The notes beneath the pieces were generated by a model that worked only from the letters and a program-made list of their open reading frames with translations, was not told where the DNA came from and did no database searches. A program made the translations under genes and the position numbers. From contig JANVFP010000013.1 in the NCBI GenBank assembly GCA_027919835.1, positions 310,001-374,000 of the forward strand: a stretch of DNA of 64,000 nucleotides, in the 5' to 3' direction. The stretch comes from Lentinula raphanica. Lineage: Eukaryota > Basidiomycota > Agaricomycetes > Agaricales > Omphalotaceae. Shown in pieces: positions 34,659 through 45,200 of this stretch; positions within the stretch are counted from its first letter, which is position 1, and the number at the start of each line of letters is the position of its first letter.

Positions 34659-34869
34659 GCAAGTGCTTATCGAGGCTGACCATCTAGATCATCGTTCATC
34701 CTGCCCTGTCGCCTATTTTTATACCTGTACTTTTGTCAAGTCAAGTATCATTGGTAGTTTTTGAGGTAATCCAGTGGCAACTAAATTCCTCGAGTGATTA
34801 TTGAGATAGAATAAGTTGAAACATCGCGGAAACTCCCCCAAACTAACTGATCTGTTGGATCAGGTATGT

Positions 34870-37800
34870 TTAGAAAGATTTCCGTCGACCACTTCGTCGT
34901 GGACCATTCGTTAGAGACGGATTCGACTCTTCCTCTTGATCTTCGGACTCAGCAGCCTTCAGATCCTCCGGATCAAGCTGTTCAACAGGCGGAACCAGTG
35001 GTGGTTCAACGGAATTCGACTGATCATCACCGGAAATGTTTATTCGAGGGACAGTACTGAAAATAAAGTCCTCCACTTCCTCAGGTTCGTCTTCCTCATC
35101 CTGTACCATAGATTCTAACTGCTCGGGCGACAGATCTATCAGATCATGTATATTGTCCGGCAGTTCAATTGGTTCGTAACGAGCATGATGCGGGATCACA
35201 CGGAAAGCACCCACTTTGTCTTTAAGTACAGTGCCATCCATTTCCGCTATGATATATGCACCTCCTCGTGTCCTCCGGATGACAACCATAGGTCCACGAT
35301 ATCGAAGGTACATTTTCCGATCCAAATTCTTCTCGATAGCAGTGTTCCGTACCTGTACTAAGGTTCCCGGTTTGAAATCCCAGTCCTTAATGGTGTACTT
35401 GTACTTTTCCTCGAAAACTCTCGCTTCTCGACGTTTGTTCTCGTCGATCCGTGATTTCATGTTCTCGACGAAGGAACGATGTTTGGAAAGAGCCTGAGCC
35501 CGGAAGCCCAGTAACTCTTCCCGTGATAGTATTCGATTTGGTGGATTGACCAAATATGTAGATTCAACAATATCGAAAGGTAGCAGAGGTTCAGTACCGG
35601 TAGCTACGAAGTATGGTGAACAGCCTAAACCTCTCCGTGCAGTAATACGATCAGCCCAAAGTATCGGTTTCAGGAAGTAGTACCATTTTGACAGATCTCC
35701 CGCACACGCTTTCGCAAGTGCTTGTCTCAGATCAAAGTGAGCACGTTCAATCTTTCCGTTAGCTTGTGAATTGTAAGGCGATATCTGTATTCCACGGATC
35801 CCGTATTTCTGTTCGAGCCATCGCAACATGAGCTTCATCTGTGGTGCATTGTCCGAGACCACGATTTCCGGACATCCCCATCTACATATGATGTCTTCAA
35901 AGAACCATTCCGCGAGTGATCTCGCGTTTTCCACTCTCAGTGCCCTAGCTTCCGACCAACTCGACAAGGAATCCCTTCCGTGAACGATATATCTACAACC
36001 ATTACTGGCCGGAGACATAACCATAGTATCGATATGTATCTTTTGGAACAAGGATGGCGTGAAGGTCACCGTTGGAGGGATCCGTACCAAAGACCTAAGT
36101 CGGTCTTGGCAGGCTTGACATGTTTTCACATACCACTCCACGTCTTTCTCCAGATCAGGCCACCAAAACCTCTTTTCTAAGAAGTCTTTCGTAGCATATG
36201 TGCCCTTGTGTCCTAACGCATCATGAGCACTGTGCAATAGATACATTCGTTTTTCCGGTTCAACCACTAAACGCAGTTGATCTGTGGATGGTTTCCGATG
36301 GAACAGTCGACCTTCCGAGTCTATTGAAAAGGACAGTGTTTTCCGGTCCATTTCCGCTCGTTGTCTCTTGTCCAACTTCGCGAATTGCTCAGCATTCGGG
36401 TCCTTAAGCCATGCTCGGATTTCCGGTAACTGCTGATCTAGACGATTTCCGCCATCCGATCTATGAGATATCGGATATTTGTGATCAGGTCCCCAAGTAG
36501 CATTGTCGGGGATCGCAGTATACTGCAGAAACTGAGAGGTCAAAGGCATTCCCGAGGCCTCTAAACGTTCTTTGAGGAATGCATGCTGGATCTCTTCCTC
36601 CCGGGCAACTTGAAGATCTTCCGCAAACTCATCTTCAATGGTCTCGCAAAAGTATCCAGTCCGGGGATCTATATGATCTTTGAATGATTCAAAGGGCAAT
36701 GGATCGTCCGCTTCGTCCGCTTTGAAAAACCTAACGTTGTTGGAGTCATCTGCATCTTCTGCTAGATCCTCTTCGGTTTCCCGACGAGGGGTAGTCCAAC
36801 CTCCCGGAGGTCTTCGAGACAAACCATCAGGTCCAAAGGTTGCTCCTTTGACATGAATCAAATCGAAATGGAATTTACGGATATCTTCAATCCAACGGTT
36901 GATCGTAGCGTTTGGACCACTACTCGGATTTTCAAGCATTCCTTGAATATAGCTAGCATCCGTTTCCACCGTGAGTTTCCGACATCCATAAAGAAGATAG
37001 TGTGTTGCTCGGAGAGCAACCTTCAAACCATAGAGTTCACGCTTAGATTGAGAAAACCGAGCTTCACGTTCATTATACGGGATGGATCCGAAGTAATTAT
37101 AGTAAATCTTCGTCTGATCTACAGGATCAATCTGATAGATGTAAAATCCCGTACCCATGTAAGAACTATCCACTGCTAAGTGTGTTTCCCAGTCATATAC
37201 TATGACTCTTAAGGCTGGTGCATTACGGACCCCGTCTTTCAACAGGTCCATGGCTATGACATGCTCATCCTTCCACTCAAACGGAATATTCGCCGTTAAT
37301 TTGGTCAAAGGTGAGGCTTTCTTAGCGTAATTGTGAATGAACATCCGGAGCTGACCAACAGTTCCCAGAAAGGCTCGGACCTGTGTCTTAGAAGAGCACG
37401 GAGGCCAAGTTAGAACCGTAGTTGCGATTCTATCTTCCGGTTTCTGTCCTTCGTACGTGCAACGGTGTCCAACCACTACAGTTTCAGCGCAACACAGGAA
37501 TGCTTTAGGTCCCGAGAAGGTTCCGCCGCAATACCGCATCCGCTGAATGATTCGGTTCACATTTTGGAGATGCTCCCAGACAAATCGTCTGATCAAAGGA
37601 TTTTCAGGGATAGTTTCGTATCCGCCGCCCGGTAATTCATAACGAGTCCCGGGGCCTCTGATAGGAACATCATCGACGTAAGGAATAGTATATTCCGGAA
37701 TTTCATCTCGCATCATGTAAGTTACATCGTCATGGAATATCGGAACAGAGTTCGTCCAACCCATAGGCAACTTTACGAGACGGTGTGGTCCGTACGGAGT

Positions 37801-39044
37801 TTGGAATGTCGTCAGATCTCGCGAACTAACATCGAGTGGTCGTTCATCATAACCCACATAGATATCCAACAAACCACCACAGGCACGACCCGCAAAATGA
37901 CGAGCAATATCCGCGGTAGCAGGAGGAATCCCGGAGTGTTGAATGGTCACCTTGTTCAAGGGTTCCAAACTATGTACTAAACGAAGACTCGTTCCATCCT
38001 TCTTGACCACACAAAACCATTTTGAACGATAGCTCGAGCAAGATGGTTCATAAACTCCAGCATCAATCTTATCCTTGATGATCTTACAAACCTTTTCGAA
38101 GATTCCGGGAGGAATTGGAATATTTCGTTCGACCCAGGGCTCATGAGGTATGACCGGAATTTTCACGGGAGGAAAGAAGTCCTCTCTGAATGTTCCGCCC
38201 TCGGAAGCTTCCCAAGCAAAACCCATTTCCTGCAGCTTCATCATATGATGAACTAGCTTCATCTCCTCGTCCGTAAGGAAACCTTCCGCATGGTTTTTCT
38301 CGATGATCTCTTTCCGTTCTTGCGTATACCGAATACCCGGCGTGAATTCCGGAGGATGAGTTGGTAGATCTGGTAGATCAGCCAAAGGATCCCCGTAAAT
38401 GTGTCTCCGCACACGGAATTCTTCCGGTAAATCAGCCTTGACAGGGCGAACTTTCACCGCTACAGGCTTATATTTTCGAGAACCGAAGACCGAAACTGGC
38501 TGATCTGGCACAAACACATCATTATATGCGCATATATGCTGGTCAATCGTCTCGTTCTTGAGTTCCCAGAGCTTAACACGATGCATCGCAGCCTCCAAAT
38601 CTTGGGTCATTGAAGACAATTCCGCATCTTTTGCTTGATCTACTTGATCTGGTAGATCTTCCGTGTTATCATATGGACGAGTTAACCCGTGTAAGTCCTT
38701 CCACCTAACGTCCTTTGTCATGGACTGGTAAAAGGTCTCCTTCAGGTCCTCAACGGTCGGATCAGCTCTAAATCCTTCCTTCCACGGGTTGATCACACGA
38801 TTTTGTTGATGATCTACACCTTTGTTCAGGTATAGTGATATGGTTTCGGCAATTCCGGGGTGTGACTTCTCGATCGTTGGCAGACAGCATTGTACATACA
38901 CGTCCGCTAATTCTTCATCGGAGAAGGTACCTCGTTTCACCTGATTCGACTCTATAACCACTTCCTCCGCTTGAGCATCCCAGTACCCACTAAGAGCGAT
39001 TTCTACCTCTCCCTGGTCGCTACTCAGATCCCAGAGGTTATTCA
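34870..39044 (-). CDS. pol: Pol: reverse transcriptase, RNase H, integrase
   Basis: A 1,390-residue frame with no usable ATG at its beginning; it is entered by a -1 shift from the protease frame at 39045-39051. Order is reverse transcriptase, RNase H, integrase. The polymerase has FQTPYGPHRLVKLPMGWTNS and the catalytic YVDD near 37670; the first catalytic Asp is in LLDIYVGYDE. RNase H shows VDSSYMGTGFYIYQ and the later VETDASY. Integrase has an HHCC zinc site (HDALGHKGT to CQACQD), then IHIDTM, VSDNAPQM and GKIERAHFD carrying the D, D and E. I see no chromodomain. The tail is acidic and ends in RRSGRRKSF. The frame is intact, so the element may be or recently have been functional. Confidence 0.92.
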
Positions 39045-40520
39045 AAAATTTGGTTGCGGAACTTTCTCTGCCTCCTCGTGAGTGTCTTCCCGTCTTGATT
39101 CGGGTTGCAACTGTTGAGTTGGCTGTGATACTTTTCGTTCCACCACCTTTCTTGGCGCTCTCGGTCCATGTCCTTTCGGATATGTCCCCATGGTATACCG
39201 TTTTCCAGTATTCGGATCCGTAATCGTAAGTTCCTGATTACCCGATCCAAAAGTCTGAATGACACTCTCAGTTAACACATCAAACGGCCGTCCCAACAGT
39301 ATTTCAAAGGGAGCCTTTTCTTGAACATGTAACTGTAAATACACTGTGACTGGTCCAAATCGAAAGGGCACATTTCGGGCTAAACCTTTGGTCCGCGCAA
39401 TCCCGCCATGTACATTTTGCATCTGTATGGTGATTCCGGGATCCCAACCTAGACCTAAGCCTAACGCCACGCTCATATCGATTGCGACTATCTGTGATCC
39501 TGAGTCCAGGAGGTTCTCTACTTCGAGATCTTCCCGATCATTCACAACAGGCCACACTGCACGGAGACCATTGCCTATGGTAGCAACTATGGTCATATCT
39601 CGTCGTTCATCATTCTCGTCGACATCACTTAAGAATGATTCTACTGGATCTACTTGAACAAACGCTCCTGCTTTCATCCCATCCCGATCCTCAGATAATC
39701 TTTCAAAAGCCCAAGCTTCGGGTAATGCTAGATCATCCACGGAAATGACTTGTTCGTCTTCGGAATCATCATTTGAAAGGGTTTCCGTAGCTAGATCTTG
39801 TTGATCAGCCACGTTCAGCAGCATTTTCTTTCGATCTTGCGGAAGTACTCGCTTATTCCGTATCTTTCGTGCTACGATCTGCCTGATCTTCCCCGAAAGC
39901 TGTAAAGCTTCGGAAGAAGTTAATTCAATCGTCTTTCGCACTATCCGGTCAGCAAGCTCTTCCTCTAGACCAGGCGTGAACAGTTCATTCTGCAGCCTGT
40001 ATTTTGGTGCCTTCGAAGATCCCTTAGATTCAGGCATCTTTTCCGGCTTGGGTTGATTTCGAGGGTGAGGTGTAACTTCTCTGGGCTGAACATCATCAAA
40101 TGGTCTTCTCGGATTTTCCGTACGAGGAGGTGACGGATCGCGGAATCGTACTTGCTTCGATTTCCGTTGATCTGCCTGATCAGGCTCGCGTTCCGAACCT
40201 AACGCACTCTCATCCGTTAAATCGTCAATGGTCACTGACTGTATCCTTTCCAAAGCAGCTTCCCTCAGTGATTGAGAAGAATCGGGGTCTGATCCAGCAG
40301 ATCTGTCATGATTAGGCGTAGAATTGTCCGGATTGGACTTTGGTTTTTCGGATGTTTTGTTTTTACTAGGGTTATTTCGATCTATGGGTATATGCACCCC
40401 GTCAAAGCGTTTATTCTTGACGGCAGGTATTGCTTTTGGTGAGTTAGGCTTTGGGGCACCCTCATGAGTTGTTGCCTGTTGCTGAGACCGTGTCCTTGGC
40501 CCAGAGGTCAACTCAATCAT
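39042..40520 (-). CDS. pro: Aspartic protease ORF, separate frame between gag and pol
   Basis: A 492-residue frame whose stop (39042-39044) overlaps the pol frame. The first 270 residues are polar and basic. The retropepsin domain follows, with active-site motif LLDSGSQIVAIDMS and the flap and second-loop region ending FEILLGRPF, typical of Ty3-type proteases. An ATG lies at 40520, but the frame is open back through the gag stop, and GGGAAAC precedes that stop, so synthesis by -1 frameshifting is likely. It occupies its own frame, as in retroviruses with gag, pro and pol in three frames; this is uncommon for Ty3 elements. Confidence 0.85.
   Translation of the reverse strand: MIELTSGPRTRSQQQATTHEGAPKPNSPKAIPAVKNKRFDGVHIPIDRNNPSKNKTSEKPKSNPDNSTPNHDRSAGSDPDSSQSLREAALERIQSVTIDDLTDESALGSEREPDQADQRKSKQVRFRDPSPPRTENPRRPFDDVQPREVTPHPRNQPKPEKMPESKGSSKAPKYRLQNELFTPGLEEELADRIVRKTIELTSSEALQLSGKIRQIVARKIRNKRVLPQDRKKMLLNVADQQDLATETLSNDDSEDEQVISVDDLALPEAWAFERLSEDRDGMKAGAFVQVDPVESFLSDVDENDERRDMTIVATIGNGLRAVWPVVNDREDLEVENLLDSGSQIVAIDMSVALGLGLGWDPGITIQMQNVHGGIARTKGLARNVPFRFGPVTVYLQLHVQEKAPFEILLGRPFDVLTESVIQTFGSGNQELTITDPNTGKRYTMGTYPKGHGPRAPRKVVERKVSQPTQQLQPESRREDTHEEAEKVPQPNF
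39045..39051 (-). promoter_or_regulatory. Probable -1 frameshift site, pro to pol
   Basis: On the minus strand the protease frame ends CCA AAT TTT TGA. The heptamer A AAT TTT is a canonical X XXY YYZ slippery site in the correct register and abuts the stop. A -1 slip continues directly into the pol frame (TTG AAT AAC). I did not establish a downstream pseudoknot. Confidence 0.7.
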
Positions 40521-40528
40521 TGGATTCC

Positions 40529-42100
40529 TCAGTTTCCCGACTCGTTCGTGTACACCGTAGCCACACCATTGCTAGATCTCCCTTGCACCATCTCCGCCAG
40601 ATTGGCAATGACCATCCAAGCTGGGGATCCGGCCAACTGTTCCGAGTAATCCTCATTGTCCGGGATCATCTCGTTCATCATCGTCGAAACCTCGGGCCAT
40701 CCTTTGGCCTGACCATACTTCATGATCTTTTGGTATCTACTCTCACTTCCGAAGTTGTTCGGTAGCGGAGACCCATCCTTCAACTTAAGACGCTTTGGAT
40801 CTTGCGGATCACGCATAATCCAACCTTTCCCTAAGAGTTCCAAGAACATTGGACAACTTTGCATCATATGATTCGGTTCCCGACACAGGAAACACAACAT
40901 CTCAGACCTTTGACCTTGTGCATTATTCGGATTCGTGTTAATGATTCCGCGGGGAGGCCCACTGTTTCCGGGATTACCACTACCAGAAGCGACAGTATGG
41001 GGCTGCGCCCGTTGCGCAGGTTGAACATTTCCGGTCTTGATGTTAGCCAGCATTTGAGCCAACGTCTCAAGTTCCTCTTTGTAGGTAGCCTTAAGTGCTC
41101 CCAAATCTTTGACCAACACACTGTACTGGTCCCTATTCGCAGCTAGTGCTCTTTCCGTTTCCTCGGACGCCTCTCGTTTCACTTCAACGGGCTTAGCTGG
41201 AGACCGGAAGAAATGCGAAAGATCCGGTACTTCTTCTTTGATCACCGGAGGACCACCAATCGGAACATATACGCCTCCTCTTGAGTGGGTTTCCGCATTG
41301 AAGACCACACCATCCCGACTTGTAACCGTACGGTACAACGATTCCAAGGGTGGGTGCCTTGCTACGGCCTCCGCTGCTTCCTTGTATTCTATGAACAGAT
41401 ATGGATCATCGACCCGACGTTTCTCTACGCGGAAAGCAGGTACCTGCTGTTGAACCTTACGATTCACAGCTTTCCGTAACTCGTCATCGAATGCTGACAG
41501 GAAAAGAGACACCAATTCCGTGTTTCCTATCGCCGGAGGCGGTTTCAACAACTTATTGGCTTCTACCTCCATCAACAAACAATATCCGAGCAACCTATCT
41601 CCGTCCCGGACACCCAAAGGAGCATAGTTCTGTACGATCTGCAAGAGCGTATTCTTCGAACCCATTGGTCTCCCTAGAGATGCCGGGAATCTTTCACACA
41701 GGGAACGCAGGAAACAATCCGCGTCTTCCCTTCCCTCCTGCGCGCCGGGAAGATGCTCGAGAGCCTGCTTGGTCTGAAGGGTCATCCAAGAAAAGATCTT
41801 TTGCATCTTCACCTTCTCGGAGGTAACTTCCGTAGCCTGGAACGTGTTCAAACAGAACCTCACCCACTCGGGGATCATGCTCGGATTGGCCAAGTCCAGG
41901 ATCATAGCAGTTTTGTGCGTAAGCGGAAACTTGGTATTGTTATACTCTGCTTGTTCCGCAGGGGTCAGTTCAGGTGGACCAAGCATCCTTATGATGTCGA
42001 GTTGGTCCTCCGGTCGTTTTTGTTGGGCAGCCGGGTTTGCTGGTGCGTTAGCATTCGCTCCCGCGGCTCCCTGATCATTTCCGTTATGTACTTCGGACAT
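40529..42100 (-). CDS. gag: Gag: capsid and CCHC nucleocapsid
   Basis: From the first in-frame ATG (42100) it encodes 523 residues; the frame stays open upstream to about 42440 without another ATG. Central residues form a helical capsid-like region: EWVRFCLNTFQATEVTSEKV, then LRSLCERFPASLG, then LLGYCLLMEVEANKLLK. Near the C-terminus is one zinc knuckle, CFLCREPNHMMQSC (C-x2-C-x4-H-x4-C). The frame ends NESGN and TGA at 40531-40529, next to the slippery site. Upstream codons read KIAPRATRTSKNAG, as if an original start of MAPR type had become ATA; see findings. Role: particle assembly and RNA packaging. Confidence 0.85.
   Translation of the reverse strand: MSEVHNGNDQGAAGANANAPANPAAQQKRPEDQLDIIRMLGPPELTPAEQAEYNNTKFPLTHKTAMILDLANPSMIPEWVRFCLNTFQATEVTSEKVKMQKIFSWMTLQTKQALEHLPGAQEGREDADCFLRSLCERFPASLGRPMGSKNTLLQIVQNYAPLGVRDGDRLLGYCLLMEVEANKLLKPPPAIGNTELVSLFLSAFDDELRKAVNRKVQQQVPAFRVEKRRVDDPYLFIEYKEAAEAVARHPPLESLYRTVTSRDGVVFNAETHSRGGVYVPIGGPPVIKEEVPDLSHFFRSPAKPVEVKREASEETERALAANRDQYSVLVKDLGALKATYKEELETLAQMLANIKTGNVQPAQRAQPHTVASGSGNPGNSGPPRGIINTNPNNAQGQRSEMLCFLCREPNHMMQSCPMFLELLGKGWIMRDPQDPKRLKLKDGSPLPNNFGSESRYQKIMKYGQAKGWPEVSTMMNEMIPDNEDYSEQLAGSPAWMVIANLAEMVQGRSSNGVATVYTNESGN
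40532..40538 (-). promoter_or_regulatory. Probable -1 frameshift site, gag to pro
   Basis: The gag frame ends TCG GGA AAC TGA. G GGA AAC is a canonical slippery heptamer in register, directly before the stop; a -1 slip leads through CTG AGG AAT CCA into the protease ORF. The same heptamer is used at some retroviral gag junctions. Confidence 0.72.
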
Positions 42101-42523
42101 ATTGTTGGGTAAAAACAGTCGTATCAAATCAAATGGTTCGGGTTGTAATGTAGGATCTGAACTAGATTGCGGATCTGGTCCAACAGTAGCTGCCTTCTGT
42201 CTACCGTTTCCTGGCACTACGTTAGATCTCTTCGTTACTGGTTGTTCCGAAGATGGTCTAGGAGCTCTCCCGTTATCTGGATTGCTAGTACTCGCTCTTC
42301 CGAGGTTTCTCGGATCGTAAACAGGTACAGAGGGTTTCTTTGTTGCGCGCTTTCGCTGATCTGAAGCTTGTATCGCTGGATCAAAGAAATCTGCTGAGCC
42401 CGCGTTCTTCGAAGTCCGAGTAGCTCTTGGAGCTATTTTTAATGATCAAATAAATTCGATCAAAGGCAGTAGTTTTGAGAAATCAAGAAGATCTCTCGAA
42501 TTCGACCAAAATATAGATTCCAC
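42101..42523 (-). other. Leader between primer-binding site and gag ATG
   Basis: About 420 bp. The gag frame is open through most of it (to about 42440) and reads like coding sequence (NLGRASTSNPDNGR; GSADFFDPAIQAS), so gag may start at a non-ATG codon. The rest, next to the primer-binding site, is AT-rich and non-coding. Confidence 0.5.
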
Positions 42524-42541
42524 CCCTCGCGGTGGGCTCCA
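42524..42541 (-). promoter_or_regulatory. tRNA primer-binding site
   Basis: Two bases after the 5' LTR end, the minus strand reads TGGAGCCCACCGCGAGG. It begins TGG, complementary to the universal tRNA CCA end, and so fits a tRNA primer for first-strand synthesis. The tRNA species was not identified. Confidence 0.65.
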
Positions 42542-42543
42542 GA

Positions 42544-44242
42544 TAACGAGGTATAAAGTCGGTTCTTAGTATAATGCCTTATGACAGGTCACTTAGCACG
42601 AACACAGAGTACGACTTCACGGATTCGTCAATCAAATTGTATTTATAGCGAGGTGTGGGGCGTTGTCAGAGATTCCGCACTATCTTATATCTCGAGTCGA
42701 ACGCAGTCTTGTAAGATCTTTTAGATCAGCAATACTGGTCAGCAGAACGAAGTGACACGGATATACCAGTCGTAAGATCTGGACTAAGGGGTTTGTTTTG
42801 AACGGCTTCCGCTCGGATAAGGGTTTTTAGGCTCGGAAAGCAACGGGGTACCAGACGTTATGGTAGACCAATCGATTCCGCTCCCGGGTGAAGCAGTACT
42901 GATCACTATTCTCAGTAAAACCTCGAAGATCACGCAGATCACCAATCACTACGTGTCAACTTGAACAGAGCCACCAAAACTCTGCACGTTCACTTGGCAC
43001 AACCTGAGACCAAGTCCTCTGTATCTCCGGAACGGAGTCTACCTTCAACTAGCAAGTGACAGACACCAAGTCAAACCACTCAAAAGTCGGGCTTATCGCG
43101 ATGAAGTAACACACTTAATCTGCAAGGTCCGGTACGGCTTAGAAGCCTTTACTCCCACGTATGGATGAAAAGGATTACCAGTTCAGAGAGATCTGGGCGC
43201 GAAACTTATTTCATTTGTGCGGATACAGGTCTTTAAGTACACTACGAAAAGTCCAATACCCGTATTTGTCCTTGATCTAGTAGATCTAGCTATTTCTACG
43301 GACGGAGTCCGATAATATACACTTAAATAGTAAAATATGACTGAAACGATACAAACACGCAAGGAAATAGTAAGGAAAACAGAGAAAAAGATGAAACTTG
43401 TCCATATTTCGTCGTACTTTCGCCAGATCTAGAAGACCAAGCACGTTCCGACCATGGTCTGTGCGGCATCCACATGCTAGGGTGCCTAACTCGTCAGAGT
43501 GGCTCCTGCCTGTGTTGCTCAAGTGTTTCCGATGAATTTGCTTCCGCGGAATAGTAGTGGTCTCCCCAAGTTAATGAGATAGACTCGTAACAGTGGTTGA
43601 TCTCGCGGATCAAGTAGGTCTGGTCCGTAGCTTTCGAACGGTATGCATATAGCCTGGTGTTCTGGAGCGGACAACGAAGATAAATGCTTCAGAAGTGTTT
43701 TCCGTAGGTTTCCGCGCGTTTCCGTGAGTGCTGGTCAAAGCTGTACATAGCATACGCTGTATCCCAGTTTAGAACTTGAACATATGCGTGTTTCCGCTGC
43801 GGGTTTCACCCGTACTGCCACGGAAAGGCTAGATCATCATGTTTCCGACGGTTTCCGCTACTTTGCGTAGGGTTTCCGTGTGGTAACTCGTCCGGATAGG
43901 CTCTAATCGTGTCTGATCTGCTAGATCAAGTGAAATTTCCGTCATCACAGCCAAGTACCAAACTCAGTTGTGCCGATCCGGCAGATCTTGATACTAAGTC
44001 GATATTCCCTTGGTGTGCTCGTACCAGTAGTCAGCATTCTTGAAGGATCCCCGACCAAGGGTGCGAGCAATAGCTCTAAGTGGATATTTATGGCTGATCC
44101 TGCCAAAGGATCTGTATCCCAGCTTATACTGATACAAGTTTGACTGCTAGTTCGGGCTCACTACAGTCCTTATTGATACTATGCAACGGTCTAAGTTGAT
44201 CTTTTTGATCATTGCACGCCTGCGCGGAAAAACCGCGCAACA
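42544..44242 (-). repeat. 5' LTR of the large Ty3-type element
   Basis: About 1,699 bp, matching 26785-28481 with roughly 20 scattered differences. It should hold the promoter for gag-pro-pol, read leftward. Confidence 0.9.
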
Positions 44243-44329
44243 GCGCCTGTCTTGACGATTGGGTTTGCGCAGGTGGTGACGGACCTGCTGAACTGCTGTC
44301 CTCGGTCGACTCAATCTCCCGCACTTGAT
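44243..44329 (+). pseudogene. 3' end of a chromovirus pol, cut by the large LTR element
   Basis: Nearly identical to 53858-53940, the last codons of the chromovirus pol copy at 51704-53940 (ending ELLSSVDSISRT). It abuts the edge of the large element's LTR at 44242. Only the C-terminal tail after the chromodomain is kept. The following 110 bp and the LTR at 44442 also match that copy. Confidence 0.75.
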
Positions 44330-44441
44330 TACTGACTCTCCGCCGCTGTGTACTAACGTTTTTGCTCAGATTTTTTTTCGCCTTGCCTCGCTCCCGCTGC
44401 TTCCCCTGCTGGGATACTCAATGTTTTTGGACGGGTGGGAG

Positions 44442-44676
44442 TGTAAACGCGCCCTACGCGCATTCACCTGAATTGCTAGACATAAGTCACGCACACGTGA
44501 CCATCACTATATATAGTTCTACTCTACGTACATCCAGGATTATTCCTTCTTCTTCTCGTACCATCACCTCTCTCTGATACCTGTACTTCATACGCTCGCG
44601 TACCTTTTTTCAATCTAACTGTGGTCTACTCAAGTATCGTGTCATCGTGAGTGTTCGCACTTATAGTGCGCTTCCA
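44442..44676 (+). repeat. Chromovirus LTR A
   Basis: Starts TGTAAACGCGCCC after a purine tract (ACGGGTGGGAG), contains the TATA-like CTATATATAG and ends near GCGCTTCCA. It is the 3' LTR of the truncated copy on its left and the 5' LTR of the copy on its right. It is closer in sequence to LTR C (54054) than to LTR B (51460). Confidence 0.75.
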
Positions 44677-45200
44677 CTTTTTTTTTGAGTCTTGAGTTCT
44701 ATAACCACAACCTTCGGTTGTCGTCGGTTGACGACGAACTTCTTGTGTTAACGTCTATTAAACCATCTCGCCTAACGTAAATTACCTTTATCTCGTTTCT
44801 TCTCTGATTTTTCTGCGCATATATCCAACTTTGGTCGTGGTCGCTCAAGGGCCACCACCTTTCACCTCGCTGTCTATATTCTCCTCGCCCTTTCTAGGGC
44901 CGTCTCTCGTTTTTTTGCCCTCACTAGGGTTCATATCTTGTCACCCGTTAGGGTTCACGTTTCATCTACGAGGCTCGGGCCTGTAGAATTCCCTCGCCTT
45001 TCTGCCTAAAGTAGGAGAAGGTTCACTGTCTTCATCACGGAGTGATATCCTCGCACTCATCACGTATCTCGCTTTCACTGTGTTTTGATTCACGAAGTGG
45101 TTTTCTTAGTAAACGCACTTTTCTTGTTTCTTCTTGATCTCTGTCACGTATACCCTCTCGTCAGTCAAGACCATTGACTGATTGATCACGTCTCTAGAAT
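44677..45200. other. Chromovirus 5' leader
   Basis: About 520 bp between LTR A and the gag frame. T/C-rich, with short direct repeats (TAGGGTTCA around 44935 and 44955). No gene seen. Confidence 0.4.

Larger units (their letters stand above)
26785..44242 (-). mobile_element. 17.5 kb Ty3-type LTR retrotransposon with two opposite-strand genes
   Basis: Two direct repeats of about 1.7 kb (26785-28481 and 42544-44242) bound an element read on the minus strand. In that orientation each LTR starts TGTTGCGCGG and ends CCTCGTTA. The 5' LTR is the right one, followed by a TGG-starting primer-binding site (42524-42541). A purine tract, GGGGGAGA, precedes the left 3' LTR. Gag, protease and pol (reverse transcriptase, RNase H, integrase in that order, hence Ty3-type) are open. 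Between pol and the 3' LTR lies 6.4 kb with two spliced genes on the opposite strand. I noticed roughly 20 differences between the LTRs. No matching target duplication is visible: the flanks are CCCGT and GCGCC. Confidence 0.9.

Noticed and set aside
44677..44720. tRNA primer-binding site after chromovirus LTR A
   Set aside because: The bases following the LTR (CTTTTTTTTTGAGTC) do not begin TGG and match no tRNA end I know; left unassigned.
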